Assembly (NCBI RefSeq): GCF_000359125.1
Contig: NZ_CAAF010000028.1
Coordinates: forward strand, 124,001-188,000
Length of the DNA: 64,000 nt
Source: Mesorhizobium sp. STM 4661
GTDB taxonomy: Bacteria > Pseudomonadota > Alphaproteobacteria > Rhizobiales > Rhizobiaceae
Direction of reading: 5' to 3'
The notes beneath the pieces were generated by a model. It worked only from the letters and a program-made list of their open reading frames with translations, was not told the origin of the DNA and ran no database searches. A program made the position numbers and the translations under genes. This document shows, in pieces, positions 43,618 to 52,176 of this stretch; the first letter of the stretch is position 1; every line of letters begins with the position of its first letter.

Positions 43618-43925
43618 CTGGAAGATGTTTGTGCGCGTAAAGGCGCGGCGCTCGGATTCCATACAGGACGTTGCATATTTAGCACGCGGGCGAAAATCCG
43701 CTGTGGACAGCTTGTTTCATCCTTGGCTTGTGTCCGCCTGCCATCCTAGAAGGCGCGCACTCTGCATCTTCCGCGCAACGCGATGAACCTTTTTTCGTCG
43801 CTGAGCGACACACGGCCGATACAGGAAATGTCTAGAAGCGCGAAATCTTGAAAGATCTTGGTAACTCGCTTCTTCAACAGATTCGTAACAGTCTTCGTGC
43901 ACAGATGCAGAAAGCTCAACAAGAG
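43618..43925. other. 308-base spacer without a recognised gene
   Basis: No protein-like frame, tRNA or complete terminator was seen. A weak CGCG-CAA-CGCG hairpin followed within 7 bases by TTTTTT lies near 43772-43796 and may end the amidotransferase transcript. The promoter of the small gene at 43926 should be here but is not identified. Confidence 0.4.
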
Positions 43926-44066
43926 ATGACGTCCGTGAAAGCAGCGCTTCTGTCCTTTGCCATGCTGTCCGCCATCGTGCTTTTCGGCCTTGGAACCTAT
44001 GCCGGCGACGTTGCCAACAACCACAATGCCGTCGACGGTTACGGTGTTACCGCCGCGCTTCGCTGA
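43926..44066 (+). CDS. putative 46-residue single-span membrane protein
   Basis: A small frame encodes MTSVKAALLSFAMLSAIVLF and continues GLGTYAGDVANNHNAVDGYG. It has one hydrophobic segment with two flanking Lys-free residues and a short outside tail. AAGAG precedes the ATG. A longer in-frame start at 43848 adds a basic Gln-rich helix. No family is recognised and expression is unproven. Confidence 0.4.
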   Translation: MTSVKAALLSFAMLSAIVLFGLGTYAGDVANNHNAVDGYGVTAALR

Positions 44067-44141
44067 TTGCCCAAAAACCAGCTCTTGGACTACATTCCAT
44101 AAGCGACGACTTGAGCGTAGCCCCCCTCAGAAGCCGCTGCT

Positions 44142-44936
44142 CTAGCCCTTTTCACCCGACATCGCCAGAATGCGCTTGTCCGCCCCGTCAACGACGAGCG
44201 CGGTAAGGTTTCCCGACTGCCAGGCGAGCGTGTCGACATTGACGCGGTTGGCCATCACTTCCGCCTCCGGCACCGGCGTGTGGCCGTGCACCACGATCTT
44301 TGGGTAGAGGCCGGGATGGTTGTGGAAGATGTCGCGAATCCACATCAGGTCCTGCGTGTCCTGCTCCTCCAGCGCAACGCCGGGCCGGATGCCGGCATGA
44401 CAGAAGAAGAAGTCGCCGAAAGTCAGTGAAAACGGCAGCGACCGCAGGAAGTCGACATGGCTTTTCGGCACCGCCTCGACAAGTGCGGCGTGTCTCTGGC
44501 GGAGCGCCGCCTCGGCCCTGCTAAACCAAATGCCGCTCTCGGGCAGCGCCACGCCATAGGACTGGGCAGTCTGGATGCCACCGTAGCGCATGAACAGCCC
44601 ATCCGGTTCGGGGGCGTCGAGAAATTCGAGAAAGCCGATGTCGTGGTTGCCGGCAAGCATCAGGTAACGCGGATCGCGCTTCCGCACCTCGATCAGGAAG
44701 TCGATGACGCCCTTCGAGGCCGGCCCGCGGTCGACATAGTCGCCAAGATGGATGACACGCCAGTCGGCCGGGCGTTCCTTGCTGATCTCCGCCGCGATCC
44801 CTCGATGCATGGCGGCCAGCAGATCGAGCCGGCCATGCACGTCGCCGATCGCATAGAGCCGCACGCCGTCAGGTCCGCGCGCGTCGAGGAAGTGGATGCC
44901 TGGCTCCGTCAATGCTTGTGTCGTCTCCGTCATCAT
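44142..44936 (-). CDS. metallophosphoesterase (serine/threonine protein phosphatase-like)
   Basis: A 264-residue PPP-type phosphatase. The dinuclear metal motifs are YAIGDVHGRLD, HLGDYVDRGP, LAGNHDIG and VHGHTPV, all intact. The family includes bacterial PrpA-type protein phosphatases and diadenosine tetraphosphatases. It is cytosolic and without a partner gene nearby. Confidence 0.93.
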   Translation of the reverse strand: MMTETTQALTEPGIHFLDARGPDGVRLYAIGDVHGRLDLLAAMHRGIAAEISKERPADWRVIHLGDYVDRGPASKGVIDFLIEVRKRDPRYLMLAGNHDIGFLEFLDAPEPDGLFMRYGGIQTAQSYGVALPESGIWFSRAEAALRQRHAALVEAVPKSHVDFLRSLPFSLTFGDFFFCHAGIRPGVALEEQDTQDLMWIRDIFHNHPGLYPKIVVHGHTPVPEAEVMANRVNVDTLAWQSGNLTALVVDGADKRILAMSGEKG

Positions 44937-44954
44937 ACCGTCACCGTCACAAAG

Positions 44955-45058
44955 ACTCTTAGAGCGGTTCCGGTTCTCTTGGAACCGGCAACTCGCCCTA
45001 ACTATTTGTTTTGCCGCATTTATGCGGACGCTGAATGATTCCGTCTGGCTACGAAAAG
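44955..45058. repeat. degenerate rhizobial intergenic repeat
   Basis: Begins with the hairpin GGTTCCGGTTCTC-TTGGAACC and continues with TAACTATTTGTTTTGCCGC and TTTATGCGG. The boundary TTAGAGCGG at left and AGCTCTAA at right resembles the ends of known rhizobial intergenic elements. Confidence 0.4.
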
Positions 45059-45060
45059 CT

Positions 45061-46197
45061 CTAACGCCGAAGCTGATCCTTGCCCATGTCCGTCACCAGG
45101 CGCTTTCCGCACAGCGCCAGTGTGATGTCCATCTCCTTGCGGATGATATCAAGGGCCTTGGTAACACCTTCCTTACCAAGCGCGCCCAGGCCGTAAAGGA
45201 AGGGCCGGCCGATATAGGTGCCCTTGGCGCCGAGGCACAGTGCCTTCAGCACGTCCTGGCCCGAGCGGATGCCGCCATCCATATGCACTTCGATGGTGTC
45301 GCCGACCGCATCGGCGATCTCTTCCAGCGCCATGATCGACGACGACGCGCCGTCGAGCTGGCGTCCGCCATGGTTCGAAACGATGATCGCATCGGCGCCG
45401 GTCTTGGCCGCCATCAGCGCGTCTTCCTTGTCGAGGATGCCTTTCAGGATCAGCTTGCCGCCCCAGCGCTCCTTGATCCAGGCGACATCCTTCCAAGATA
45501 GCTGCGGGTCGAACTGCTCCGTCGTCCATGATGACAGCGAGGCAACATCGCCGACGCCCTTGGCGTGGCCGACAATGTTGCGGAACGTCCGGCGTGGCGT
45601 GCCAGCCATTCCCAGGCACCAGCGCGGGCGGATGGCCATGTCGAGAATGTTCGCAAGCGTCATCTTGGGCGGCGCCGTAAGCCCGTTGCGGACATCCTTG
45701 TGGCGCTGGCCGAGGATCTGCAGGTCGAGCGTCAGCACCAGCGCCGAGCATTTCGCCGCCTTCGCCCGGTCGATCAGGTTGAGCACGAAGTCCTTGTCGC
45801 GCAGCACGTAAAGCTGGAACCAGAACGGCTTCTTCGTCACCGAGGCGACGTCCTCGATCGAACAGATGCTCATCGTCGAGAGCGTGAACGGTACGCCGAA
45901 TTCCTCCGCCGCCTGCGCCGCCAGCATCTCGCCATCGGCATGCTGCATGCCGGTCAGGCCGGTCGGCGCCAGCGCCACCGGCATCGCCACCTTTTCGCCG
46001 ATCATGGTCGATTCCAGCGAGCGGTTGCTCATGTCGACCAGCACGCGCTGGCGAAACTTGATTTTCTGGAAATCGTCCTCGTTGGCGCGGTAGGTGCTTT
46101 CGGTCCAGGCGCCGGAATCGGCATAGTCGAAGAACATCTTCGGCACCCGGCGGCGCGCGAGGTTCTTGAGATCGGCGATGGTGAGGATGTCGCTCAT
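45061..46197 (-). CDS. lldD: L-lactate dehydrogenase (FMN-dependent)
   Basis: A 378-residue flavoprotein that oxidises L-lactate to pyruvate, feeding electrons to the quinone pool. It is related to glycolate oxidase. The active-site motif is SNHGGRQLDGA with the catalytic His; FMN-binding segments include VALAPTGLTGMQHADGE and VHMDGGIRSGQDVLKAL. It forms an operon with lldR (25-base gap) and lies near glcDEF, which oxidise the related acid glycolate. Confidence 0.95.
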   Translation of the reverse strand: MSDILTIADLKNLARRRVPKMFFDYADSGAWTESTYRANEDDFQKIKFRQRVLVDMSNRSLESTMIGEKVAMPVALAPTGLTGMQHADGEMLAAQAAEEFGVPFTLSTMSICSIEDVASVTKKPFWFQLYVLRDKDFVLNLIDRAKAAKCSALVLTLDLQILGQRHKDVRNGLTAPPKMTLANILDMAIRPRWCLGMAGTPRRTFRNIVGHAKGVGDVASLSSWTTEQFDPQLSWKDVAWIKERWGGKLILKGILDKEDALMAAKTGADAIIVSNHGGRQLDGASSSIMALEEIADAVGDTIEVHMDGGIRSGQDVLKALCLGAKGTYIGRPFLYGLGALGKEGVTKALDIIRKEMDITLALCGKRLVTDMGKDQLRR

Positions 46198-46221
46198 GGT
46201 GGTCCCCGCTTATTTCGATGG

Positions 46222-47025
46222 CTAGGAGCGTTTGCGTGTGGGTTCGATGTCGCCGGCTTCGGAGCGTTGCCTCAGCCTCAGCCGCGACACGCGCTGCCAG
46301 TCGCCGCTGCGCTCGGCTTCGGCCATTGATCGTTCGACATAGGTGATGTGGTCCATCGCCGCCTGCCGCGCCGCGGCCGGATCGCCGGCCTTCACGGCGG
46401 CATGGATCGCCCGGTGCTGTGCCAGCAACGCCTCGCGTGCGCCCGGCACGCTGAACACCAGAAGCCGGTTCTGGAACACGCCTTCGGACAGCAGCCGGTA
46501 GCAGGCGCGCAGCGTGTGCAAAAGGATGATGTTGTGCGCGCATTCGCAGATCGCATGATGGAACTCGACGTCGATTTCCGCTTCGTCGTCGAAGTCGCCG
46601 GTCCGGTGCGCTTCGTCCATGCGCGCCATGATGCGGTCAAGCAGCGCCAGATCATCCGGCGTGGCACGCCGCGCCGCGTATTCGGCGGCAACTGCCTCGA
46701 TCTCTCGGCGGTATTCCAGATAGTCGGTCACCGCCTTGCGGTGCATGGAGATCAGATCCGTCACCGGCTTGGTGAACAATTGGCCGATGACGTCGGCGAC
46801 ATGGGTGCCGCCACCCGGCCGTGTCGTCAAAAGCCCGCGGCCTTCGAGCATTTTGAGCGCGTCGCGCAGGATCGGCCGCGACACTTCGAACTGGCGCGCC
46901 AGCTCGCGCTCGCCGGGCAGCCGGTCGCCGGTGCGCAGCACGCCTTCGAGGATCAGGTTTTCGATCTGCTGCACCACCTCGTCGGCGGTGCGCGAATGCT
47001 CGATCCTGGAGAAAATGTCGCTCAA
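46222..47025 (-). CDS. lldR: GntR-family (FadR subfamily) regulator, LldR-like
   Basis: A 267-residue regulator. The winged HTH is at about 8-75 (LRTGDRLPGERELARQFEVS, RPILRDALKMLEGRGLLTT) and the FCD domain carries metal ligands in DVEFHHAICEC and QHRAIHAAV. The start is a TTG at 47025 because no ATG or GTG lies between it and the predicted transcription start. It is the first gene of lldR-lldD and probably represses its own operon in the absence of lactate. Confidence 0.88.
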   Translation of the reverse strand: MSDIFSRIEHSRTADEVVQQIENLILEGVLRTGDRLPGERELARQFEVSRPILRDALKMLEGRGLLTTRPGGGTHVADVIGQLFTKPVTDLISMHRKAVTDYLEYRREIEAVAAEYAARRATPDDLALLDRIMARMDEAHRTGDFDDEAEIDVEFHHAICECAHNIILLHTLRACYRLLSEGVFQNRLLVFSVPGAREALLAQHRAIHAAVKAGDPAAARQAAMDHITYVERSMAEAERSGDWQRVSRLRLRQRSEAGDIEPTRKRS

Positions 47026-47060
47026 CGGAGGCGCCTGGGAATTTGAACCGGTGTCGCGCA

Positions 47061-47101
47061 GGATAAAGCCAGTGTCGCCAACTGGTCAAATTATTTATCC
47101 A
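47061..47101 (-). promoter_or_regulatory. lldRD promoter with candidate LldR operator
   Basis: On the minus strand TTGACC (47084-47089) and TTATCC (47061-47066) are 17 bases apart. The imperfect palindrome TGGTCAAAT-T-ATTTATCCA (47083-47101, 7 of 9 paired) covers the -35 box, as expected for autorepression. Confidence 0.5.
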
Positions 47102-47232
47102 ATTCGCCCGATCGGGTCGTTTCGACGCCAGGGTGCAATATCGCCTTCGGCTAAACTTTGTTGTTTGCGTCTCCGGGCGATTGTCTCTAGAGGACGCCAT
47201 TGCACGCAGGGTCAAAAAGAGGGGGACCAGCC

Positions 47233-48555
47233 GTGTCGGACGATCCGTCCAACCTCGAATTCCAGCCGCGCGCCAAGGGCGCCGTCATGGGCTTCCCGGC
47301 GCATGAGGGAAGGCCCGGCGCGCTCGGCGAGGTTCATGCCCGGCCGCACCCGCTGGTCGAGAAGCCGCGCGTTCTGATCCAGCTTTCCTTCATGACCGAG
47401 GGCGGCTCCGGCGTCGACATGGCGGTGCTGTCCGAACTGTCGCGCCGCCTCGGCATCGCCACGCCCGACCGTCATGCCCGCCACCACGCCATGAAATGGG
47501 GCCAGGGCTCGCTGCGCTGGGAGCGGCACACGGAATTCTCGACCTATCTGTGGGAAGGGCCGCTTTCCGAAAGCGGCAGGGCGCAGGAGGACTCTCCCTT
47601 CGGCAACGGATTTTCGCCGCCGGGAACGGTCATTTCAGGCATCAGACTCGAAATCCGCAAATGGACGCAGGCGAGCGAGAGGCTGATCGCCGGTTTCGAC
47701 CCGACCAGCCTGTGCTACTCGCTGGTCGAGCGCGGCAACGCCGCTATTGTCACCGATTTCCGCCAGGATGGCGACGGCCTGACCCGCATGCTGGTGCTCG
47801 ATCGCGGCCTGACGCCGGCGCGAACCGGCGCGCTGTCGCAGCGGCTGATCGACATCGAGACCTACCGCACGCTCGCCATGCTCGGCCTGCCGTTGGCGCT
47901 GACGTTGTCGGGCCGCGCCCGCCGCATCGAGGACAGGCTGGCCCAGACGACGCTGGAAATGAAGGTGGCAGAGACCCGCGACAGCCAGACGCTGCTTGCC
48001 GACCTGACCGAGCTTGCCGCCGAACTCGAGGCCGACGCCGCCTCCAGCCTCTACCGCTTCGGCGCCAGCCGCGCCTATGACGGCATCGTCGTCGAGCGGC
48101 TGGAGGCGCTGGAGGAAGAGGCCGTGCCGGGCTACGACACCTGGGGCGGTTTCCTGCAGCGGCGCGTCGCGCCCGCCATGCGCACCTGTCGTTCGGTCGA
48201 GGAACGCCAGGCCAACCTGTCGCGCAAGCTCACCCGCGCCACCACGCTGCTGCGCACCTGGGTCGATGTCGAGGTCGAGAAGCAGAACCGCGATCTGCTG
48301 GCATCGATGAACAACCGCGCCCGCTTGCAGCTTCGTTTGCAGCAGACGGTGGAAGGCCTGTCCGTCGCCGCCGTCTCCTACTATGTCGTCGGCCTCATCA
48401 GCTACGTCGCCAAGGGCGCCTCGATCTTCGGCCATGCCATCGCACCGGAAGTCGTCACCGCCGCCTCGGTGCCGTTGGCCATCCTGCTCGTCTGGTGGGG
48501 CGTGCGCCGGGTCCGCCGGATGCACTCCGAGCCGGCCAAGCAGCCGGGCGAGTAA
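47233..48555 (+). CDS. DUF3422 family membrane-anchored protein
   Basis: A 440-residue protein with GTG start behind GGGGGA. The N terminus has REVHARP-like LGEVHARPHPLVEKPR, typical of DUF3422. The central part is helical and rich in coiled-coil pattern, and the C terminus carries two hydrophobic segments (YYVVGLISYVAKGASIFGHA, VPLAILLVWWGV). The family is conserved in proteobacteria with unknown role. A TTG at 47200 would add 11 residues and lacks a ribosome site. Confidence 0.85.
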   Translation: MSDDPSNLEFQPRAKGAVMGFPAHEGRPGALGEVHARPHPLVEKPRVLIQLSFMTEGGSGVDMAVLSELSRRLGIATPDRHARHHAMKWGQGSLRWERHTEFSTYLWEGPLSESGRAQEDSPFGNGFSPPGTVISGIRLEIRKWTQASERLIAGFDPTSLCYSLVERGNAAIVTDFRQDGDGLTRMLVLDRGLTPARTGALSQRLIDIETYRTLAMLGLPLALTLSGRARRIEDRLAQTTLEMKVAETRDSQTLLADLTELAAELEADAASSLYRFGASRAYDGIVVERLEALEEEAVPGYDTWGGFLQRRVAPAMRTCRSVEERQANLSRKLTRATTLLRTWVDVEVEKQNRDLLASMNNRARLQLRLQQTVEGLSVAAVSYYVVGLISYVAKGASIFGHAIAPEVVTAASVPLAILLVWWGVRRVRRMHSEPAKQPGE

Positions 48556-48566
48556 TCCACGCCCTT

Positions 48567-48690
48567 ACCCTCCCCCTTGTGGGGAGGGTCGATCCGCATA
48601 GCGAATCGGGGTGGGGGTGCTCGTAAAGCGCTTTCGTCGCGCGGACCCCCACCCCGCTCACTTTGTTCGCGACCCTCCCCACAAGGGGTA
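48567..48690. repeat. MITE-like long inverted repeat
   Basis: The arms ACCCTCCCCCTTGTGGGGAG and its near-complement near 48671-48690 enclose GGGGTGGGGGT and ACCCCCACCCC, about 124 bases that fold back on themselves. Relatives in this window lie at 56784-56910 and 58937-59094. There is no coding capacity. Confidence 0.75.
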
Positions 48691-48781
48691 AAACCGCAGC
48701 GGCAGATTGCCGCTGCGGAAGCCGTCCCGGCATTGGTTCCCGGTTTTCGCCCAAAGCAGGATTTGCAACCGACGCTCGTCG

Positions 48782-48802
48782 CTGGTAAAACATTTTTACC
48801 AG
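48782..48802. promoter_or_regulatory. perfect 21-base operator upstream of glcD
   Basis: CTGGTAAAA (48782-48790) and TTTTACCAG (48794-48802) form a perfect 9-bp inverted repeat around CAT. The TGGT/ACCA ends suit FadR-type GntR regulators, and the half-site resembles that in the lldR promoter. It lies 20 bases before the glcD ATG. Confidence 0.6.
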
Positions 48803-48822
48803 TCGAGCGAAGGAGGCTGCTG

Positions 48823-50319
48823 ATGTCCGGCCTTGCCATGCCGAAGCCAGACGATGCCACGATGCGCCGTCGCGACGAGATCGTCGCCGACATGCGCATC
48901 ATCGTGCCGGGCGAGGGCGTCGTCGACGCCGCCAATTCAATGCGTGCCTTCGAGAGCGACGGGCTTACCGCCTATCGGCAGTTGCCGCTGGTCGTGGTGC
49001 TGCCGGAAACGGTGGCGCAGGTCTCGCGCGTGCTGAAATATTGCAACGATCGCAACATTCGTGTCGTGCCGCGCGGTTCCGGCACCTCTTTGTCCGGCGG
49101 CGCGCTGCCGCTCGAAGACGCGGTGCTGCTGGTCATGAGCCGGTTCAATCGTATCCTCGAGATCGACTTTCCCGATCGCATCGTCGTCGCCCAGCCGGGC
49201 GTCACCAATCTCGGCATCACCACCGCCGTCGAGCAGGAGGGCTTCTACTACGCCCCCGATCCATCCTCCCAGATCGCCTGCTCGATCGGCGGCAATGTCG
49301 CGGAAAATTCCGGTGGCGTGCACTGCCTGAAATACGGCCTCACCGCCAACAACGTCCTCGGCATCGAGATGGTGCTGATGAATGGCGAGGTGGTGCGCCT
49401 CGGCGGCAGCCATCTCGACTGCGAGGGCTACGACCTGCTTGGCGTGATGACCGGTTCCGAAGGCCTGCTCGGCGTCGTCACCGAGGTCACCGTGCGCATC
49501 CTGAAGAAACCGGAGACGGCGCGCGCGCTGCTGATCGGCTTTCCGACCAGCGAGCAGGGCGGCCAATGCGTCGCCGACATTATCGGCGCCGGCATCATCC
49601 CGGGCGGCATGGAGATGATGGACCGCCCGGCGATCCATGCGGCCGAGGATTTCGTCCATGCCGGCTATCCCCTGGATGTCGAGGCGCTGTTGATCGTCGA
49701 GCTCGACGGGCCGGGCGTCGAGGTCGATCATCTGATCGGCCTTGTCGAGGCCATCGCCTACCGCAACGGCTCGACCACCTGCCGCATCTCGCAGTCGGAG
49801 CAGGAGCGGCTGAGCTTCTGGGCCGGCCGCAAGGCGGCCTTCCCGGCGGTCGGCCGCATCTCGCCCGACTATTACTGCATGGACGGCACCATCCCACGCA
49901 AGGAACTGCCGCGCGTGCTCGCCGGCATGCGCGAACTCTCGGAGAAATATGGCCTCGGCGTCGCCAATGTCTTCCATGCCGGCGACGGCAATCTGCACCC
50001 GCTGATCCTGTACGACGCCAATGTGCCGGGCGAGCTCGACAAGGCCGAGAGTTTTGGCGCCGACATCTTGCGGCTCTGCGTCAAGGTCGGCGGCGTCCTG
50101 ACCGGCGAGCACGGGGTGGGCGTCGAGAAGCGCGACCTGATGCCGGAAATGTTCAACCAGATCGACCTCGACCAGCAGATGCGGGTCAAATGCGCCTTCG
50201 ATCCCAACCATCTTTTGAATCCCGGCAAGGTCTTCCCGCAACTGCGCCGCTGCGCCGAACTGGGCCGCATGCATGTGCATCGGGGCCAGGTGGCGTTTCC
50301 GGACATTCCGAGGTTTTGA
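48823..50319 (+). CDS. glcD: glycolate oxidase FAD subunit
   Basis: A 498-residue FAD-linked subunit that oxidises glycolate to glyoxylate. The FAD-binding PCMH domain has PRGSGTSLSGGALP and GGNVAENSGGVHCLKYG; the C-terminal FAD-oxidase domain contains NVFHAGDGNLHP and GEHGVGVEK. The ribosome site AAGGAGG at 48810-48816 sets the ATG. First gene of glcDEF. The next frame, the DUF559 nuclease, starts within its stop codon (TGATG). Confidence 0.95.
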   Translation: MSGLAMPKPDDATMRRRDEIVADMRIIVPGEGVVDAANSMRAFESDGLTAYRQLPLVVVLPETVAQVSRVLKYCNDRNIRVVPRGSGTSLSGGALPLEDAVLLVMSRFNRILEIDFPDRIVVAQPGVTNLGITTAVEQEGFYYAPDPSSQIACSIGGNVAENSGGVHCLKYGLTANNVLGIEMVLMNGEVVRLGGSHLDCEGYDLLGVMTGSEGLLGVVTEVTVRILKKPETARALLIGFPTSEQGGQCVADIIGAGIIPGGMEMMDRPAIHAAEDFVHAGYPLDVEALLIVELDGPGVEVDHLIGLVEAIAYRNGSTTCRISQSEQERLSFWAGRKAAFPAVGRISPDYYCMDGTIPRKELPRVLAGMRELSEKYGLGVANVFHAGDGNLHPLILYDANVPGELDKAESFGADILRLCVKVGGVLTGEHGVGVEKRDLMPEMFNQIDLDQQMRVKCAFDPNHLLNPGKVFPQLRRCAELGRMHVHRGQVAFPDIPRF

Positions 50320-50837
50320 TGGCAACGTCTCACAATGGCGGTTCCTCGCCCCCGCGAAGCGGGGGAGAGGTGGCTCGGGCGAAGCCCGAGACGGAGAGGG
50401 GGCCTGCGGCCGACGTGCCAAGCCGACGCTCACCTGAAAGGATCGCGCGCGCCCGCGCGCTTCGCCATGGCGACAATCCGGCGGAAGCAACCCTCTGGAA
50501 CGAACTGAAGGCCAAGAAGCTAGGCGGATACAAATTCGTGCGTCAGATGCCGATCGGGCCGTATTTCGCCGACTTCGCCTGCCGAAGCGAAAAGCTGGTC
50601 GTTGAGCTGGACGGAAGTCAGCATGCCGGGAGTCCTTACGACAGGCGACGCGATGAATTCATGCGTGGCGAAGGGTTCTCGGTCGTGCGGTTCTGGAACG
50701 TCGACGTACTCAAGGGCCGGACGAGCGTTTGCGAGACTGTCCTTGCGGCGCTGGAAGGGCGATTGGCCGAAGACGTGATCGCCTCGGACCTGAGGTTCGT
50801 TTTTGCGGCCAAGAAGGTTGGAGGTGGCGTTCTATGA
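50319..50837 (+). CDS. DUF559 family nuclease
   Basis: A 172-residue protein with the PD-(D/E)XK-like core of DUF559, related to very-short-patch repair endonucleases: ALRHGDNPAEATLW, then GPYFADFACRSEKL, then VVELDGSQH (acidic pair) and FSVVRFWNVDV. The first about 30 residues are encoded by the left copy of an intergenic repeat and are probably not part of the fold. The gene lies between glcD and glcE, in frame with neither pathway, and is bracketed by 63-bp inverted repeats. Expression would be through the glc operon. Confidence 0.85.
   Translation: MATSHNGGSSPPRSGGEVARAKPETERGPAADVPSRRSPERIARARALRHGDNPAEATLWNELKAKKLGGYKFVRQMPIGPYFADFACRSEKLVVELDGSQHAGSPYDRRRDEFMRGEGFSVVRFWNVDVLKGRTSVCETVLAALEGRLAEDVIASDLRFVFAAKKVGGGVL
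50341..50403 (+). repeat. left 63-bp inverted repeat of the DUF559 cassette
   Basis: Starts GTTCCTCGCC and ends GGAGAGGGGGC, with two internal hairpins (CCCCCGCGAAGCGGGGG and CTCGGGCGAAGCCCGAG). It matches the reverse complement of 50840-50902 at 62 of 63 positions. It lies inside the coding sequence of the DUF559 protein. Confidence 0.9.
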
Positions 50838-50839
50838 TT

Positions 50840-50902
50840 GCCCCCTCTCCGTCTCGGGCTTCGCCCGAGCCACCTCTCCCCCGCTTTGCGGGGGCGAGGA
50901 AC
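50840..50902 (-). repeat. right 63-bp inverted repeat of the DUF559 cassette
   Basis: Inverted copy of 50341-50403 with a single difference (CGCAAAGCG versus CGCGAAGCG, read in the same sense). It begins 3 bases after the DUF559 stop and ends 15 bases before the glcE ATG. Confidence 0.9.
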
Positions 50903-50916
50903 CTGGGTTCGGCGCC

Positions 50917-52176
50917 ATGACCACCTTCACCCCCTCCACATCAGACGAGGTCCTCTCCACCGTCGCCTGGGCAGCAGCGGAAGAATCGCCGCTCGAAATC
51001 CTCGGTCATGGCTCCAAGCGCGGCATTGGCCGTCCACAGCAGAGCGAACACTCACTCGACGTTTCCAAACTCACCGGCGTCACCCTTTACGAACCGGCCG
51101 AGCTGGTGCTGTCGGCCAAGGCCGGAACGCCGCTCGTCGAGATCGAAGCACTGCTTGCCGAAAACGGCCAGCAGCTTGCCTTTGAACCGATGGATTACGG
51201 CCCGCTGCTTGGCGGCAAACCGGGGAAAGGCACCATCGGCGGCGCACTTGCCGCCAACCTTTCCGGTCCGCGCCGGCTGAAGGCAGGTGCGGCGCGCGAC
51301 CATATCCTCGGCATCAGTGCCGTTTCCGGCCGTGGCGAGGCCTTCAAGTCAGGCGGCCGCGTCGTCAAGAACGTCACCGGCTACGATCTCTCCAAGCTGA
51401 TGGCCAACAGTTGGGGCACGCTGGCCGTGTTCACCGATGTCACCTTCAAGGTGCTGCCGGCGGCCGAGACCGAAGTCACGCTCGCCATACGCGGCCTGCT
51501 CGACGATCATGCCGCGGCCGCCATGGCGCTGGCGCTGGGTTCCAGCGCGGAGGTATCGAGCGCTGCACATCTTCCTGAACGCGTCGCGGCGCGGGTTGCC
51601 GGCGGCCATCTCGGCGGCAATCCGGCGACGCTGCTGCGCGTCGAGGGTTTCGGGCCGTCGGTCGCCTATCGCGTCGCCGCGCTGAAAGATCTGCTCCGCA
51701 ATGCCGGCCCGCTGGAGGAGATTGCGGGCGAAGCCTCGCATTCCATCTGGCGCAATGTCAGGGATTGCGCCCCATTCGCGGACGGCTCGGAAAAACCGGT
51801 ATGGCGCGTCTCCATGGCGCCGTCGCAAGGCCACCAGATGGTGCTGGCGCTGCGCATGCAGGCGGCGGTCGACGCCTTCTACGACTGGCAGGGCGGGCTG
51901 ATCTGGTTGCGCATGGAGCATGGCGATCCTGAGGGTGACCTGCTGCGCGGGCTGATCGGGAGACATGGCGGCGGCCACGCGACGCTGGTGCGCGCCGCGC
52001 CTTCGCATCGCGCCGCCGTGCCGGTATTCGAACCACAGGCGCCGGCGTTGGCGGCGCTGTCAGCAAGGCTGAAAGCCGAATTCGACCCCAAGGCGATCCT
52101 CAACCCCGGCCGTATGACGCCGGGTGCCGGCTCTGCTACTCTCGGCCCGCTAACCGAGGAGGGAGGATCACAATGA
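50917..52176 (+). CDS. glcE: glycolate oxidase FAD-binding subunit GlcE
   Basis: A 419-residue second FAD subunit of glycolate oxidase. The PCMH-type region has GGKPGKGTIGGALAANLSGP and SGGRVVKNVTGYDLSKLM; the C terminus DPKAILNPGRM is the family's. The ATG at 50917 lies just after the right repeat and has no good ribosome site, so its expression may have been affected by the insertion. It overlaps the next gene by four bases (ATGA). Confidence 0.94.
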   Translation: MTTFTPSTSDEVLSTVAWAAAEESPLEILGHGSKRGIGRPQQSEHSLDVSKLTGVTLYEPAELVLSAKAGTPLVEIEALLAENGQQLAFEPMDYGPLLGGKPGKGTIGGALAANLSGPRRLKAGAARDHILGISAVSGRGEAFKSGGRVVKNVTGYDLSKLMANSWGTLAVFTDVTFKVLPAAETEVTLAIRGLLDDHAAAAMALALGSSAEVSSAAHLPERVAARVAGGHLGGNPATLLRVEGFGPSVAYRVAALKDLLRNAGPLEEIAGEASHSIWRNVRDCAPFADGSEKPVWRVSMAPSQGHQMVLALRMQAAVDAFYDWQGGLIWLRMEHGDPEGDLLRGLIGRHGGGHATLVRAAPSHRAAVPVFEPQAPALAALSARLKAEFDPKAILNPGRMTPGAGSATLGPLTEEGGSQ

